From: Leguminivora glycinivorella | Lineage: Eukaryota; Arthropoda; Insecta; Lepidoptera; Tortricidae | Assembly: GCF_023078275.1 (NCBI RefSeq) | Contig: NC_062994.1 | Location: forward strand, 7,635,545 to 7,699,544 | Length of the DNA stretch: 64,000 nt | Direction of reading: 5' to 3' | Shown here: one piece after another, positions 10,947-21,956 of the stretch | Layout of the letters: every line of letters begins with the position of its first letter | Position numbering within the stretch: position 1 is the first letter of the stretch | Notes under the pieces: model-generated | Seen by the model: the letters and a program-made list of their open reading frames with translations, nothing else | Told to the model about the DNA's origin: nothing | Database searches by the model: none | Made by a program: the position numbers and the translations under genes

Positions 10947-11746
10947 TCAAATGGTTGAAGAGAAAAACGTGAGATAGGTGAATGTGATGACAAGACTACT
11001 CTTTTCGATAATTGTCAAATCGCGTACCTAAAATAAAGACTTCATGTTTTTGAACTTCCACCTACCACGTGTTTACATAAAATTGTAAAACGTTATTGAT
11101 ATGTTATTTTTACAGGCTTATAAAAATTGAAATATTTTATTTTCATCTCGTTAAATAATTTTGATTAATATGAGTACCTAAGGTACTAATAAATATCTAA
11201 ATATTTATGACTTTCAGTTGCATATATATTTTTGTAAGATTTGCTTAGAAATATATGTCCATAGCGGTCTCGAACCCGAGTACCTTCTTATACTTATTTT
11301 GCAAGTCGTAATACTACCTTACCCAAAATTTTGAATTAAATTTAGTTATGGTTATCTACTCAAAGGTATAATTTATTTGTTATCTTACTATATATATACT
11401 ATTATTACTAGTACATATTACATATTACAACTACAGATAAATCATTCTAAAACTAAGAGGTACCAGCAAAGATCTGCCTTTAAGTAAGGCGTGTGGCAAA
11501 TTGGCAATATCTGTACTCATTTTACTTTTATTTCTCATATAATTATTTTTTAAAGTCATACCAAGCTTATAGTACTAGTTGGCAGTGACTTTGCAAATTA
11601 TTTTAAACCTCAAACATTCATAAAAATGACGAAATTCACTTAACCTTCACTTTACGCACATTAGGCAAGATCTACTAAAATCGATTAGAGTAATAATAAA
11701 CAAACATGTCACTGTTATAATTTATTACTTTAATATTTTTACAAAA
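10947..11746. other. AT-rich spacer, nothing recognised
   Basis: Spacer between the GC-rich MITE and the 3' end of A2. No gene-like frame or recognisable repeat. Confidence 0.5.
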
Positions 11747-14330
11747 TTAAGCTTTGCATCCGCATCCGCACTGTCCGGAAATGGACACGGAGCCACACGC
11801 GGGCACGGTGCCGCAGAACTCGACCGTGCCGAGCACGGGCACGGAGCCGACGACGGCGGTCTGGCCGCTCGCGCCGATCTCGCCGGTCACGCCGACCGCG
11901 CCGGTGCCCGCGCCGCCGTACTGCGCGCCGTAGCTCTGACTGTAGCCGGGCGCGCTCACGCTGATGCTGGGTGAACTGTAGCCGATGCTGACGCTGGGAG
12001 CACTGAGACATACTTTCTCGACTTCGACGAGGCCGGGGGATCCGTAGGAGATTTGGTTGCAGCCAAACTGTTGGCTCAAAGCCATCTGCAAAAAAATTAA
12101 ATTCTCAGTCTCCGAAAGGACCCCGTCGTAAATGATACCTACGCTCCAGCAAGCACTAGATTATTTAAAAATTATCATACTTTACGTACTGGTGTCGTAA
12201 TGTGCTTTTAGGTTTAGTTATCTAATAAGATTTGTTTTTTTTGTAATACTTCTACAATAAATAATTATTTTAAAACCCAAAATTGTTAGTTAATATTTCC
12301 TTCAAGACACACAAGAAGTTAATATTTTAAACATATCATGTTTTTTTTTAACAAATAACATGTTTCGTTTTGAAATTAGAGCAGCATGTCATGTTTAACA
12401 CGGACGAAGGGCATCATTTCATAATTATGCTATTGTTGCATTTTAATTATTTCACTTCACTTCTGTCCATTACTTTTAAATAGGTGATATCATTTGTACA
12501 TAAAAAAGTGATCAGTTACTTATTTTCAACGAAAATTGTTATTATTTCCTTACTTTATCCTATCTACTAAAACTGGGACTTGAACATCATTATAATATTA
12601 CTAAGGCAAGTAAAGCAAAAATCCTGCCGGTACATTTGGGAGACACTGGAACTCTTTACATAATAGGTTCTATTATATAGGCGTGGTGTTTAATTTAATG
12701 TAAATATCGAAATAGATTTAATAATTTAAATTTTTATGTTTTTTGACTTTTATTACTTATGTTATTTAATGTCTGAATTAGGGTTGCCAATCGTACTCGT
12801 ACTATATAATATAGTACTGTACTATATTTTGGCCCAGCGTACTATATTCTATATGAAGCATATATAGTACGCAAAAGTACTATATTTTTGGGGTCCATGC
12901 CAGTGGCGAATTTACACTAGGGCCAAACCGCCAGGAGCGGCGTTTTGATAATGAAAAAAATTTCGCGCTCGCTCCGCTCGCGCTTTTATTCATATTTGAC
13001 CTTCACTGTACATTTTATTACTTCGTTCTGACCTGCAAATATTGCAGTTACGTATAAAGCCACCGTTGTTTGCAAACATTTGTATTTTTTCCATGATATA
13101 TTAAATAACGACATTTCTTAAGGGGATTCTCTACTACGATGAGCTTCGATTTCAATCCATTGGTATTATGAATATTACGATAGTTTCTAAAGCCTATCAT
13201 ATTTACAGAATCGTCTTTAAACAAACTAGCATCCCATGATTAGGTACCTACTTCACAGCTTATTGATTCTGTGATATTTAGCATCAAAGTTGAACTATTT
13301 TAGGACCGAAACTGGTTCTTTGGTCAAAATTTTTGCCTTAATTAGTTTAAAATTAAATTCGCTTTTGCATTTTTATAAAAGTCTAGATTTCATTGAAGTA
13401 AAAATGTTTTTAAAACAATGTCAAATTTCATAAAAAATATAAGTACTCATAATATGGGTATTTTTTTCAAATATGGGTCTTGTGAAAAAAGTAAGTAGGT
13501 AACTATTGAAATTAAAATAATATTAATAGGTACGTAAGTAAAAATTGCATACCTGTCAATAAAATTAGAAAGTGATAGAAGACTCAATATTGCATATTTT
13601 TCGAAATACGCCATATATATTGTTGGTGTTCAATAAAACATTTGGTACATTACATACAATAAATAACTAGTTATATATTATGCTAAGTAAAACATGCGAC
13701 AACATGAAAATTTGCTTTTTTAAAAAAGGCCAAATGTTAAGTTGGTAAATGTGAGCTTGGCAAATAAAACAATAAGTTGGGAAATGAACATTCGGCGGAA
13801 TAAAATTGCGCGAAACGTGAGTTGGGAAGTGATATTCGGCCATATAACTTTCGACGATACTTAAATAAGAGAACCAATGCAACACAAAACTTCTCAAAAA
13901 TCGATGAAAACCGAATGGAGCCCCTTAGAGTGGACAGAAAGAACGATCTCTACGACTTGGTTATCGATTATGTGTACCGTACTATATTTTATTTCGGTGT
14001 ACTATATTTTTTTGATGGAATTTTTTAAAATACTATATTTTCCTAAAAAAAAGTTGGCAACCCTAGTCTGAATCCTATCTTTATTTATATTTTAAATAAA
14101 TAAAGATAGGATTTTTAATGTTTTTATAGACGACCTTTTAATGTTTGAATTCTGTGATTTTATGTTTATTGGAATGTATATATCTATGGGTCATTTGCCT
14201 GAAATAAAATTTTTGAATGGAATTGAAAAATATGTCTTAAAAGAAGGTATAATGTGTTGTATTTATGATTGCAAGTTTTTACCTGAATGAGACAAGCCTG
14301 AGCCAGAACGACGATAGCAAAGCGAGACAT
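11747..14330 (-). CDS. Chorion class A protein (A2)
   Basis: Exon 1 is 14283-14330 (MSRFAIVVLAQACLIQ) and exon 2 is 11747-12085. The protein is 128 residues and close to A1, with the same left arm, the core GGAGTGAVGVTGEIGASG and the end SGQCGCGCKA. The right arm has VPACGSVS where A1 has VPASGSVS. The frame is intact and splice sites are canonical. The intron is 2.2 kb against 0.67 kb in A1, because a hAT-like transposon sits in it at 12779-14065. It is divergently paired with B2 across 292 bp. Secretion and eggshell role are inferred from the family. Confidence 0.95.
12779..14065. mobile_element. hAT-like non-autonomous transposon in the A2 intron
   Basis: Perfect 12-bp terminal inverted repeats, TAGGGTTGCCAA and TTGGCAACCCTA, bound a 1287-bp element. 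It is flanked by an exact 8-bp direct repeat GTCTGAAT at 12771-12778 and 14066-14073. An 8-bp duplication is the hallmark of hAT transposons. Subterminal repeats of GTACTATATTTT occur at both ends. No transposase-length frame is present, so it is a deletion derivative. Confidence 0.88.
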
Positions 14331-14622
14331 CGTGAAATGTGTTACTTTTTCTTGTCAAAAGAAATGTAATGATTTTACTAACTTATTTACCATATTTATA
14401 CAAAAACATTTCATAAAGCATTAGGAAATTAGGTTAATTATAAAGAAATCTATGTTGCCTTTCTCTAGTGAAAGGTGATAATGCACGTAACATAAATTGA
14501 TAACAACTTTTTACAAAAAAATAGCGTTTGCGTAGTTCATTAATAGATAAGGAGGGTTATAAAAGTAGGCAGCAGAATCCCTTAAGTCACATTTACTTAT
14601 CTATAACGAAAGTAACATTAAA
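14331..14622. promoter_or_regulatory. Bidirectional promoter of pair 2 (A2/B2)
   Basis: A 292-bp spacer. A2 side: TATAAAT on the minus strand (14394-14400). B2 side: TATAAAAG at 14558-14565, 65 bp before the ATG. AGATAAG near 14545 and GCACGT near 14481 are shared with the pair 1 spacer, and most of the sequence is alignable with it. Confidence 0.82.
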
Positions 14623-15416
14623 ATGGCGTTCAAGGCTGTTGTCTTCTGTGCTTTTGCAGTTTTTGTACAGCAGGTATGGTGAATCCATTTTGACAAAAAA
14701 TGTTAAAAATGTGTTGTTCTACTTTTTCTTGATCGAGTAGGTTTTTTTTTTATTTGTTTACAAAAAATCTTATTCCAATGTTGTTTTTAAAAAGATTCTT
14801 GAAGAGTTTTTGAAATCTGGCATGAACATACCTAAAATAGTCTTCTAATAAGTCATTCAGATATTTAAAAAAAAGTTATATTATAGCTAATTAGTAGATC
14901 AATGTCTCAATGAGTAGTATATTTTACATGTTTTAAATTCAGCTCATTTAAAAATGTTTGCATGTTTTTCGTTCACAGTCTCTTGCTAACTCTTATGTCT
15001 CAAAATCGAACTGCGGCTGCAACTCCGGCAAAGTACTTGTCAAAGAAATCGAAGAGATATCTTACAAACCGATAGGTATAGCCTCAAATAGCTATTCGAG
15101 CAACTGCGTGTCCATCGAAATCCCTACCAGCGGAGGCGCTATGGCTATTACCAGTCTCGGTCCCATCGCGCCGTCCGGCATCGCCGTGGCCACCGAGCTG
15201 GGCCTGGCGGGTGACCTGGAGCTGTCCGGCGAGCTGCCGTACCTGAGCGCCGTGGAGTTCCAGGGCCAGTTCGACACCAGCGGCGCCGCGGGCGTGGCGT
15301 ACGGCTGCGGAGACTGCATCGCCATCACGCAGGAAATCGGCAACCCGACCGGCGTCAATGCCAATATTAACTCTGGCTCCAAAGTCGTCAGCGTCTGTGG
15401 TTGTGGCAAATACTGA
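14623..15416 (+). CDS. Chorion class B protein (B2)
   Basis: Exon 1 is 14623-14673 (MAFKAVVFCAFAVFVQQ) and exon 2 is 14979-15416, with canonical GT/AG borders and phase 0. The protein is 162 residues: signal peptide, left arm SKSNCGCNSGKVLVKEIEE, class B core (GPIAPSGIAVATELGLAG, GELPYLSAVEFQGQFDTSG, AYGCGDCIAITQEIG) and right arm NPTGVNANINSGSK ending CGCGKY. It is the intact reference for the B1/B2/B3 type. Poly(A) signal ATTAAA lies at 15440-15445. It is divergently paired with A2. Role as a cross-linked eggshell structural protein is inferred from the family. Confidence 0.95.
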
Positions 15417-15592
15417 AGCCAAATTATGTAGGTAGTCTTATTAAATTAAAAGATATACATACGAATTTCTTGTTTTTATTTTATTTTCTAGGACGCGATT
15501 TTGTCACCATTATTGAAAAGATCGTTGGCAATGTTGTCAAAAATTGTAGAATAAGTATGTTATAAGAATAGGAGACCCGCACATAATAGCAT

Positions 15593-18500
15593 ATTTTATT
15601 TTATTTTATTTGCAAAGTAAAAAAATTTTAAAATTTAAACTGTTTATTTCAGTCATTTATAGAATTTATACAAACAAAACTCTTAATCTATTATTATTTA
15701 GATTCTAATTGAGTTAGGTCTAATTGAGATCATGCATTACATTACAGTTTCAAAGTTAGTATTATAATAATATACTTACATTTTAACTACATTTATGTCA
15801 ATTCAGAGATTAGGTAGATTGTTCAGCAACATACTTTTATATGACTTTACTATTTGCTTATCTGTTCTATTTTCTATGATTGAATCATATGGAAATCTAT
15901 TCAAAGCGCGTGGCAAGACACTTGTCCATACTCTTTTGCCATACTCATTTGTGCTGGTTGGTAATACAAAAGTTGGAATATTAGCTAAATTTCTCAGGTT
16001 TTCTGGTCTGCTTCTTTTTGTTAATTCAGGAAGTTTCCAAATATATTGATTTACAATAGCTAGGTTGACCTTGTCATAGACAGGTAAGACTCTGCAATAT
16101 TTGAATAGATTTTCATATTTATTTCTATACTGGAATTTTATTTTTAAAGGTACAATGGTTTTTAACAATCTTATTTGTATTTTATATATATTGTCAAGGT
16201 ATGATTTAAATGTCCTACCATAACTTGACAGGCCATAACTTATGATAGAGTCTGCAAGCGACATATAAAGCATTCTAAGTGTACTATAGGGCAACTTTGG
16301 CTTTAGTATAGATAATTTTGACAGAAGTGATCTTAGTTTGTTAGTTACATGGTTTACCTGTTGGCTCCAATTAAATTTGTTATCAATTATAAGTCCTAAA
16401 TAAGTGTGATCAGTTACTATATCAAGACAGACACAATTGCAATGGGTAGTACTCGTGTGCATGCAATGATGGTCGTGTGCAATTACACTTGGGATGACAG
16501 GGGTTTTTATGTAAGGTGATCGGATATGCATTAATTTAGTCTTTTTGTAGTTAATCGACAACCCTACATCATGTGCCCACTTACACAATAGGTCAAAGTT
16601 ATGCTGCATCATGTTTTGTGCTGTCAGTATATCTCTATGGGCCACTATTAGACAAGTATCATCAGCAAATTGGTACACAGAGCCCTGCTTGAATATGTTA
16701 CACATGTCGTTGACATATATCAGATACTCAGTCGGCCCGAGTATCGATCCCTGGGCGGTGCCATATATTGTGGGATTCATATTGCTCAGTTCACCGGCTA
16801 TACTAACTGCATTATATCTATTATTGTGGTAATTTTTGAGTAAGTCCAGAGCCGGGCCCTGTATGCCATTCTGCCACATTTTTTTGAAAAGTGTGTCATA
16901 ATTTAGAGTATCAAACGCTTTACTGAAATCTATGAATACCACTAAAACATGCTTCCTATTATTTAGGTGTTCATTAATTTCATCTGTGAATGAAGACAAC
17001 AGCATCGAGGTACTTTTATTCCTTTGAAAACCAAACTGTTTTTCATGGATAATATTATTGTTGGATAAAAAGGTATTTATTACGTCACCCAGATATCTTT
17101 CTATTATTTTGTCTATACATGAAAGGATGGTAATCGGCCTATAATTGTTAGTATCAGAGTAACTCCCTTTTTTGTGTATGGGTCTTACAATACCTACTTT
17201 TAATTTATCTGGGTATTTGGACTGAGAAATGCATAGGTTGATAAGGTGCATTAGTACTGGAGTCATATATTCAGAGATGAATTTAATGTCTTTGGCTCTA
17301 ACTTTATCATATCCGGGGCTTTTTTTGTCATCTATTTTTGAAATGATCTTATAAAGTGTATCTTCGTTAATTTTTTTTAAACGTAAAGTTACCCTAGGGG
17401 TGTTATTGTAAGTTTGATCACTAAGTAATGGCCTGTCACAAGTCACAAATACATTCTTAACATTATTTTCAAAGTCGCTAGCAAATTTGTCCGACAATTC
17501 CTTTGCCTTTAGTCTGAAGGACTTAAGGAGTAGCTCATCAACTGCTTTAATTATTCTACCTGTCAATCTGTTAATAATAGCCCACATTTTTTTAGGGTTT
17601 TTAAAATTATCACAAATTTCTTTTTTTGTGGATATGTTTTTGGCTTTACTTATCATTTTATTTGTCTTGTTCCTGTACTGCTTATAAATGTATTCATTAT
17701 GCTTATTACTAGTATCACTTAAGTAGATGTTCAGTAACTCTTTCTTCTTATTACACATTTGAATTAAGTTGTCTGATATCCAGGTACAGTTTGTGTGATT
17801 TGACTTAGTGTTTAATTTATTTTTTGCCATATAAGTACATTTATTGTAAACAGAATGAAACTTGTCAATAATAAAGTCTGTTACTGCATTTGGGTCTTTA
17901 TATTGAAACACAGGGGTCCAGTCAATTTGTACTAAATGTTCCTTAACTTTTTCGTTATCTAATTTACATAACTTTTTAAAAGAGTCTGCGTGGTTAGCAT
18001 TGATAATTGCAAGGCCTGTTATATAATGATCAGCTAAAGCTCTCTCTCACACAGCAGAGCGGATAGAATGTGCTGTCGAGCCACCCCGGAACACTTGCCG
18101 GACAAAAATGTGATCAATGCAAGAGCTGGACAAGCCCTTTTTGGTGGATTCCACTCTAGTGTGTTGAGAAATGCAGCAATCAAAACCCAATTCATTCAGG
18201 CTACCAAGGTAATAGTTAACAATATTGCTAGTGTCGGCTATATCTATATTCATGTCACCCGCAATGATAAAGTTAGAGTATACAGGGTATGCTGATAACA
18301 AATTTGTCAACTCATTTATAAAGCCCACAGGATTTAAGTTAGGGGGCCTATATATAGAATATAAACGCGTTTTGTATCCATTTGGGGTAATTATTTCTCC
18401 ATACAAACACTCAAACATTAATGTGTTGACAGGTATACTGACAAACGAAATGCTTTTATGTGCATAAACTATTATACCTCCTCCTTTTCTATTAACACGC

Positions 18501-18800
18501 AATTTAGTAGACATTACATAGTCATTTAATTCAAACAAACATGAGATTTCATCATTTAGGTTGGCTTCTGTGACAATTATCAAGTGAATTACAACTGGAC
18601 AGCAGGTAATTAAGTAATCTAGGTGTGAGCTATTTTTAATCATAGATCTTATATTGACATGAAGCAAAATTAGTTCCTCTTGTTTATCTGGTATGCTTAA
18701 CACAAAGTCATTCCACGAGTCATGAGTTGTCTCATCAACATTTGCATCCAATTCACTATGTTCCATAATTTAATTAAATAGTTAATAATTGATTGCCTGT
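15593..18800 (-). mobile_element. Non-LTR retrotransposon (LINE), near-complete pol
   Basis: Minus-strand element with an endonuclease-reverse transcriptase reading frame (18766 to 15803), a 3' UTR of about 200 bp and an A/T-rich TAAAA-repeat tail ending near 15593. No ORF1/gag is recognisable upstream, so it is either 5'-truncated or of a lineage lacking ORF1. It lies in the spacer between pairs 2 and 3. The 5' boundary is approximate. Confidence 0.85.
15803..18766 (-). pseudogene. Endonuclease-reverse transcriptase of LINE, one in-frame stop
   Basis: Residues from 18766: an APE-type endonuclease (LLHVNIRSM, VTEANLND, RKGGGIIVYAH, YRPPN, IIAGDMNID, SCIDHIFVR), then a reverse transcriptase with NYRPITILSCIDKIIERYL, FIDFSKAFDTLNYD, GTAQGSILGP and the catalytic FADD box (QFADDTCLI). 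The two parts are in the same frame, separated only by a TGA at 18047-18049; the next 45 codons are open. The element is thus one point mutation from a continuous pol and must be fairly young. It probably belongs to the Jockey/CR1-like group of non-LTR elements, but a phylogeny would be needed. Confidence 0.85.
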
Positions 18801-19299
18801 GGTTGACCTTATGTCAATTTTGGAGAGGCTTTTGTCCAGCAGTGGGAGTAGGAAAATAAATCAAACGACCTTTTCCACGATGTTAATTTTATGTGGCCAT
18901 GCCATCAAAATATCATAATACATAAATGCCGCATAATGAGTAAATTTTGTGCGAAATAACTATGTAGGTGTGTTGATGACGAAGCGCCTCATAAAGTTGA
19001 ACCGATATTAGGTAAACGAAATGTCGATGAATCATAAGTGTTAGGTTTACATTAGGTATAACCCTATTATATTTAAATATCAAATAACTTTGGTACTTAA
19101 TGTAGTATGCACAATGCATATTCAGTACAACAATTAATAACGTATAATTTAGTAAATAGTACTTGCAGTTTTAGAGGTATCACTAAAGAGCGATCTCTTC
19201 CAGACAACTTTGAGATTTCGCATAGCACCAAATATAAAAAATAACTTATTGTTATTCAGTACGAACCTCTTGTCCTAATCCTTATATGAACGTGACACA

Positions 19300-19375
19300 T
19301 TTCATTTTTTTTTATGGGATAGGAAGCAAACGAGCAGACAGGTCGCCTGATGGTAAGCGACAACATATTATCGTA
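19300..19375 (-). repeat. Short retroposon end fragment
   Basis: ATGGGATAGGAAGCAAACGA followed by CAGGTCGCCTGATGGTAAGC matches, in inverse orientation, the poly(A)-tailed insertion at 62324-62457. Only the 3' end is present here. Confidence 0.55.
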
Positions 19376-20395
19376 ATTTATGTGACGAAAGTGGATAGCT
19401 TAAGGAATGAGTATATCTACATACTCGTTTATGTGTAAGAGGAAGCTTAAAAGTTGCACTCATAGTTGGTAGAAAAAAGTAAAAGCAAATCGCCTAACGT
19501 CTCTCATTTTCATTCGTAATGTTCAAGGCACCTAAAAATAAAACCAAGGGAAATAATGGACTGATCACACGAAACGACTGCAAGTGAACGATGACGGGCA
19601 ACAGAAAAGTATGGAAGAAAAAGACATGCTGCTCCGACGCCAAGTGATGGAATAGGACAAGAAAATAACTATGAGAATTTTTTTCTTGTCTGCTGACCTT
19701 ACCCTCTGACCAAAAAGAGTAGAAATAAATGTGGCAACATCGTAGTTAGGATTGCAAAAAACGTTTTTTTTCTGAAAAAAAAAGTGAAAAAACAATTTTT
19801 TTGAATATGTTTTTTGACAAAGTCCTAAATCTCAAAATTTGCAAAGAAATTAATACTTTTATAGGGTTTTTAGACTTTATGAAACTATTAAGCGAAATTA
19901 ATTTATTAACTTTAATTTCTGGTTTTATAAAACTACTTACTACTAAAAAATTTATTAACTTTATTTACGAAATCTATACCTAGTTGCGCTCCACGCCGCA
20001 TCGGGGATTCCCCAATTAACGTTTGTATACTGAATGTTTATCAAATTAAAATGTACGTTATTGTTATTGAAATGTTACAACTCACGAAAAACCGTTATTG
20101 TCGTATTATTTTTTCATCTAAAAAAAATATATATCGAGAAAAAAAATCATAATGATGGTAGGTTATTTTTCATGTTGTTTTTCACAATTCTGAAATAAAA
20201 AACAGGATGGTAGGTTATTTTTCATGTTTTTTTTCACAAGTCTGAAAAAATCTATTTGCAACCCTAATCACAGTGTCGTCCCGTTTACTCACACGTATTG
20301 ATTTGATGGGATGCCACTACAATGCCACTTTTTAATTTCTACTCCTTTTAGTCAGACTGTATTTAATGCACTTAATTAATGTACCTATAAAATAA
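19376..20395. other. AT-rich spacer, nothing recognised
   Basis: Open frames at 19565-19983 are low-complexity Phe/Lys/Ile-rich translations of AT-rich DNA and have no family features. A 29-bp motif beginning ATGGTAGGTTATTTTTCATG is repeated near 20154 and 20206. Confidence 0.5.
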
Positions 20396-20600
20396 AATAA
20401 AATAAATAAAATAAATATTGGGGACACCTTACACAGATCAACTTAGCTCAAACGGAGCAAAGCTTGTACTATGAGTGCTATGCGACCATATATACATACA
20501 TAAATAGACAAATACATACATATACATAGAAAACATCAGGAACAAATATCTGTGCTCATCACACAAATAAACCGAACCCAGGACCACGGCTCAGATTCTG
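20396..20600 (-). mobile_element. tRNA-derived SINE copy (second family), diverged
   Basis: Blocks TATTGGGGACACCTTACACA, ACAAATATCTGTGCTCATCA and CACAAATAAA are shared with copies at 39800-40000 and 50960-51190 (same strand) and 26214-26466 (plus strand). The tRNA-like head of this copy is truncated. Confidence 0.7.
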
Positions 20601-20677
20601 AAATATTGTTTAGCGTTCTTGATAACAAAATAACAACAAGAAATTCGTATGTATAACTATTACTTTATTAAAACGAT

Positions 20678-21638
20678 TTAGTAATTCCCACATCCACAGA
20701 CGCTGACGACTTTGTTGTTGGAGTTGATATTGGCGTTGACGCCGGTCGGGTTGCCGATCTCGTTCGTGATGGCGATGCAGTCCCCACAGCCGTACGCCAC
20801 GCCCGCGGCGCCGCTGGTGTCGAACTGGCCCTGGAACTCCACGGCGCTCAGGTACGGCAGCTCGCCGGACAGCTCCAGGTCTCCCGCCAGGCCCAGCTCC
20901 GTGGCCACGGCGATGCCGGACGGCGCGATGGGACCAAGGCTAGTAATAGCCATAGCGCCCCCGCTGGTAGGGAGATCAATGGACACGCAGCTGCTAGAAT
21001 AGCTTTTCGGGGCAATAGCTATCGGTTTGAAGATATCTCTTCGATTGTGTCGATTTCTTTGACAAGTACTTTGCCGGAGTTGCAGCCGCAGCTCGATTTT
21101 GAAAGATAAGAGTTAGCAAGAGACTGTCAACAAAAAAAAACATATTAATAAACGAACTACGAGTAAAATATTGATTACCTACTATAAAAAATTATAATTT
21201 AGGATGTGAACTGGTAGCCGTGAGCGTTTTAAATGTATGATATAGGCATTTTTTGTTCGTGATATACCTAACGTACGAGAACTTAGTTTTTCTTAATAGA
21301 TTCAAACCAAGCTAAAAATAAAAACGATGTTAATACGTCGTTAAGTTACGAAAAGTTACTAAAATTTCTAGCTACGTATCCAGAGCAAAACAATGTAAGA
21401 CAGATTATACAGAAATTATAATTTACATAGTTTTCCAAACATTAGGTATATTTTTTTTACAACTTGTAACAATAAATTATAGGTATAAATTATTTTGCAT
21501 TAATAAACTATTGGCCGACCGTCCCACGTAATTTCACTCTGTTGTAGTTTATTTTTACATATTTTGTGGTTGAAAAGGAATTAATACCTGCTGAGCCAAA
21601 ACTGCAAATACACAGAATACTACAGCCTTGAATGCCAT
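20678..21638 (-). pseudogene. Chorion class B gene (B3), 1-base frameshift in exon 2
   Basis: Exon 1 (21588-21638) codes for MAFKAVVFCVFAVLAQQ. Exon 2 (20678-21123) starts SLANSYLSKSSCGCNSGKV and runs in frame to EEIS. There, relative to B2 (ATATCTTACAAACCG), one A is missing (ATATCTTCAAACCG near 21037), and the frame ends at TAG a few codons later. Downstream, the class B core (SIDLPTSGGAMAITSLGPI, GELPYLSAVEFQGQF) and the end NSNNKVVSVCGCGNY are intact in the shifted frame. Splice sites are canonical and the intron is 464 bp. Either a recent pseudogene or a consensus error. It is paired with A3. Confidence 0.85.
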
Positions 21639-21956
21639 TTTGAATAATAGGTACTTGTAAGTGACCTTTTTAATGATATTACAAGTAAAAGAATAGTGCA
21701 AGTAACTGTGACTTTTAAATTCTGCCACCTAGTTTTATTTGCCCTTGTTATCTATTACTTAACTAAAGAAATGTGAAATGTTCATTTGCCATATTTTTGT
21801 AATTTAGTCACGTGCATATCGCCTTTCACTGTAAGAAATAGGACTTCTTATCGCTGACCCAATTTCTTTATGTTATGTAAATGTCTAGTATATAAGTACT
21901 AGAAAGTTTGGTTGAAACATTACATTTCTTTTGACAAGGAAAAGTAACTCATCAGA
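21639..21956. promoter_or_regulatory. Bidirectional promoter of pair 3 (B3/A3)
   Basis: A 318-bp spacer. A3 side: TATATAAG at 21889-21896, 61 bp from the ATG. TCACGTG at 21808-21814 contains the TCACGT hexamer known from silkmoth chorion promoters. AGATAA on the minus strand at 21748-21753 could bind a GATA factor. B3 side: AAATAAAAC around 21731-21740 is a weak TATA candidate. Confidence 0.8.

Noticed and set aside
15084..15422. Long antisense and alternative-frame open frames over chorion exon 2 (also 9002-9319, 11739-12011, 25342-25731, 32688-33038, 35862-36209, 37502-37852, 42067-42531)
   Set aside because: They are by-products of GC-rich, stop-poor chorion codons. The other frame has the class A or B motifs, splice sites and signal exon.
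18047..18049. TGA as programmed recoding in the LINE frame
   Set aside because: No context for readthrough can be seen, and a single nonsense mutation in a dead transposon copy is simpler.
19565..19983. Phe/Lys-rich short open frames
   Set aside because: Low-complexity AT-rich translation without motifs, start context or neighbours that would support a gene.
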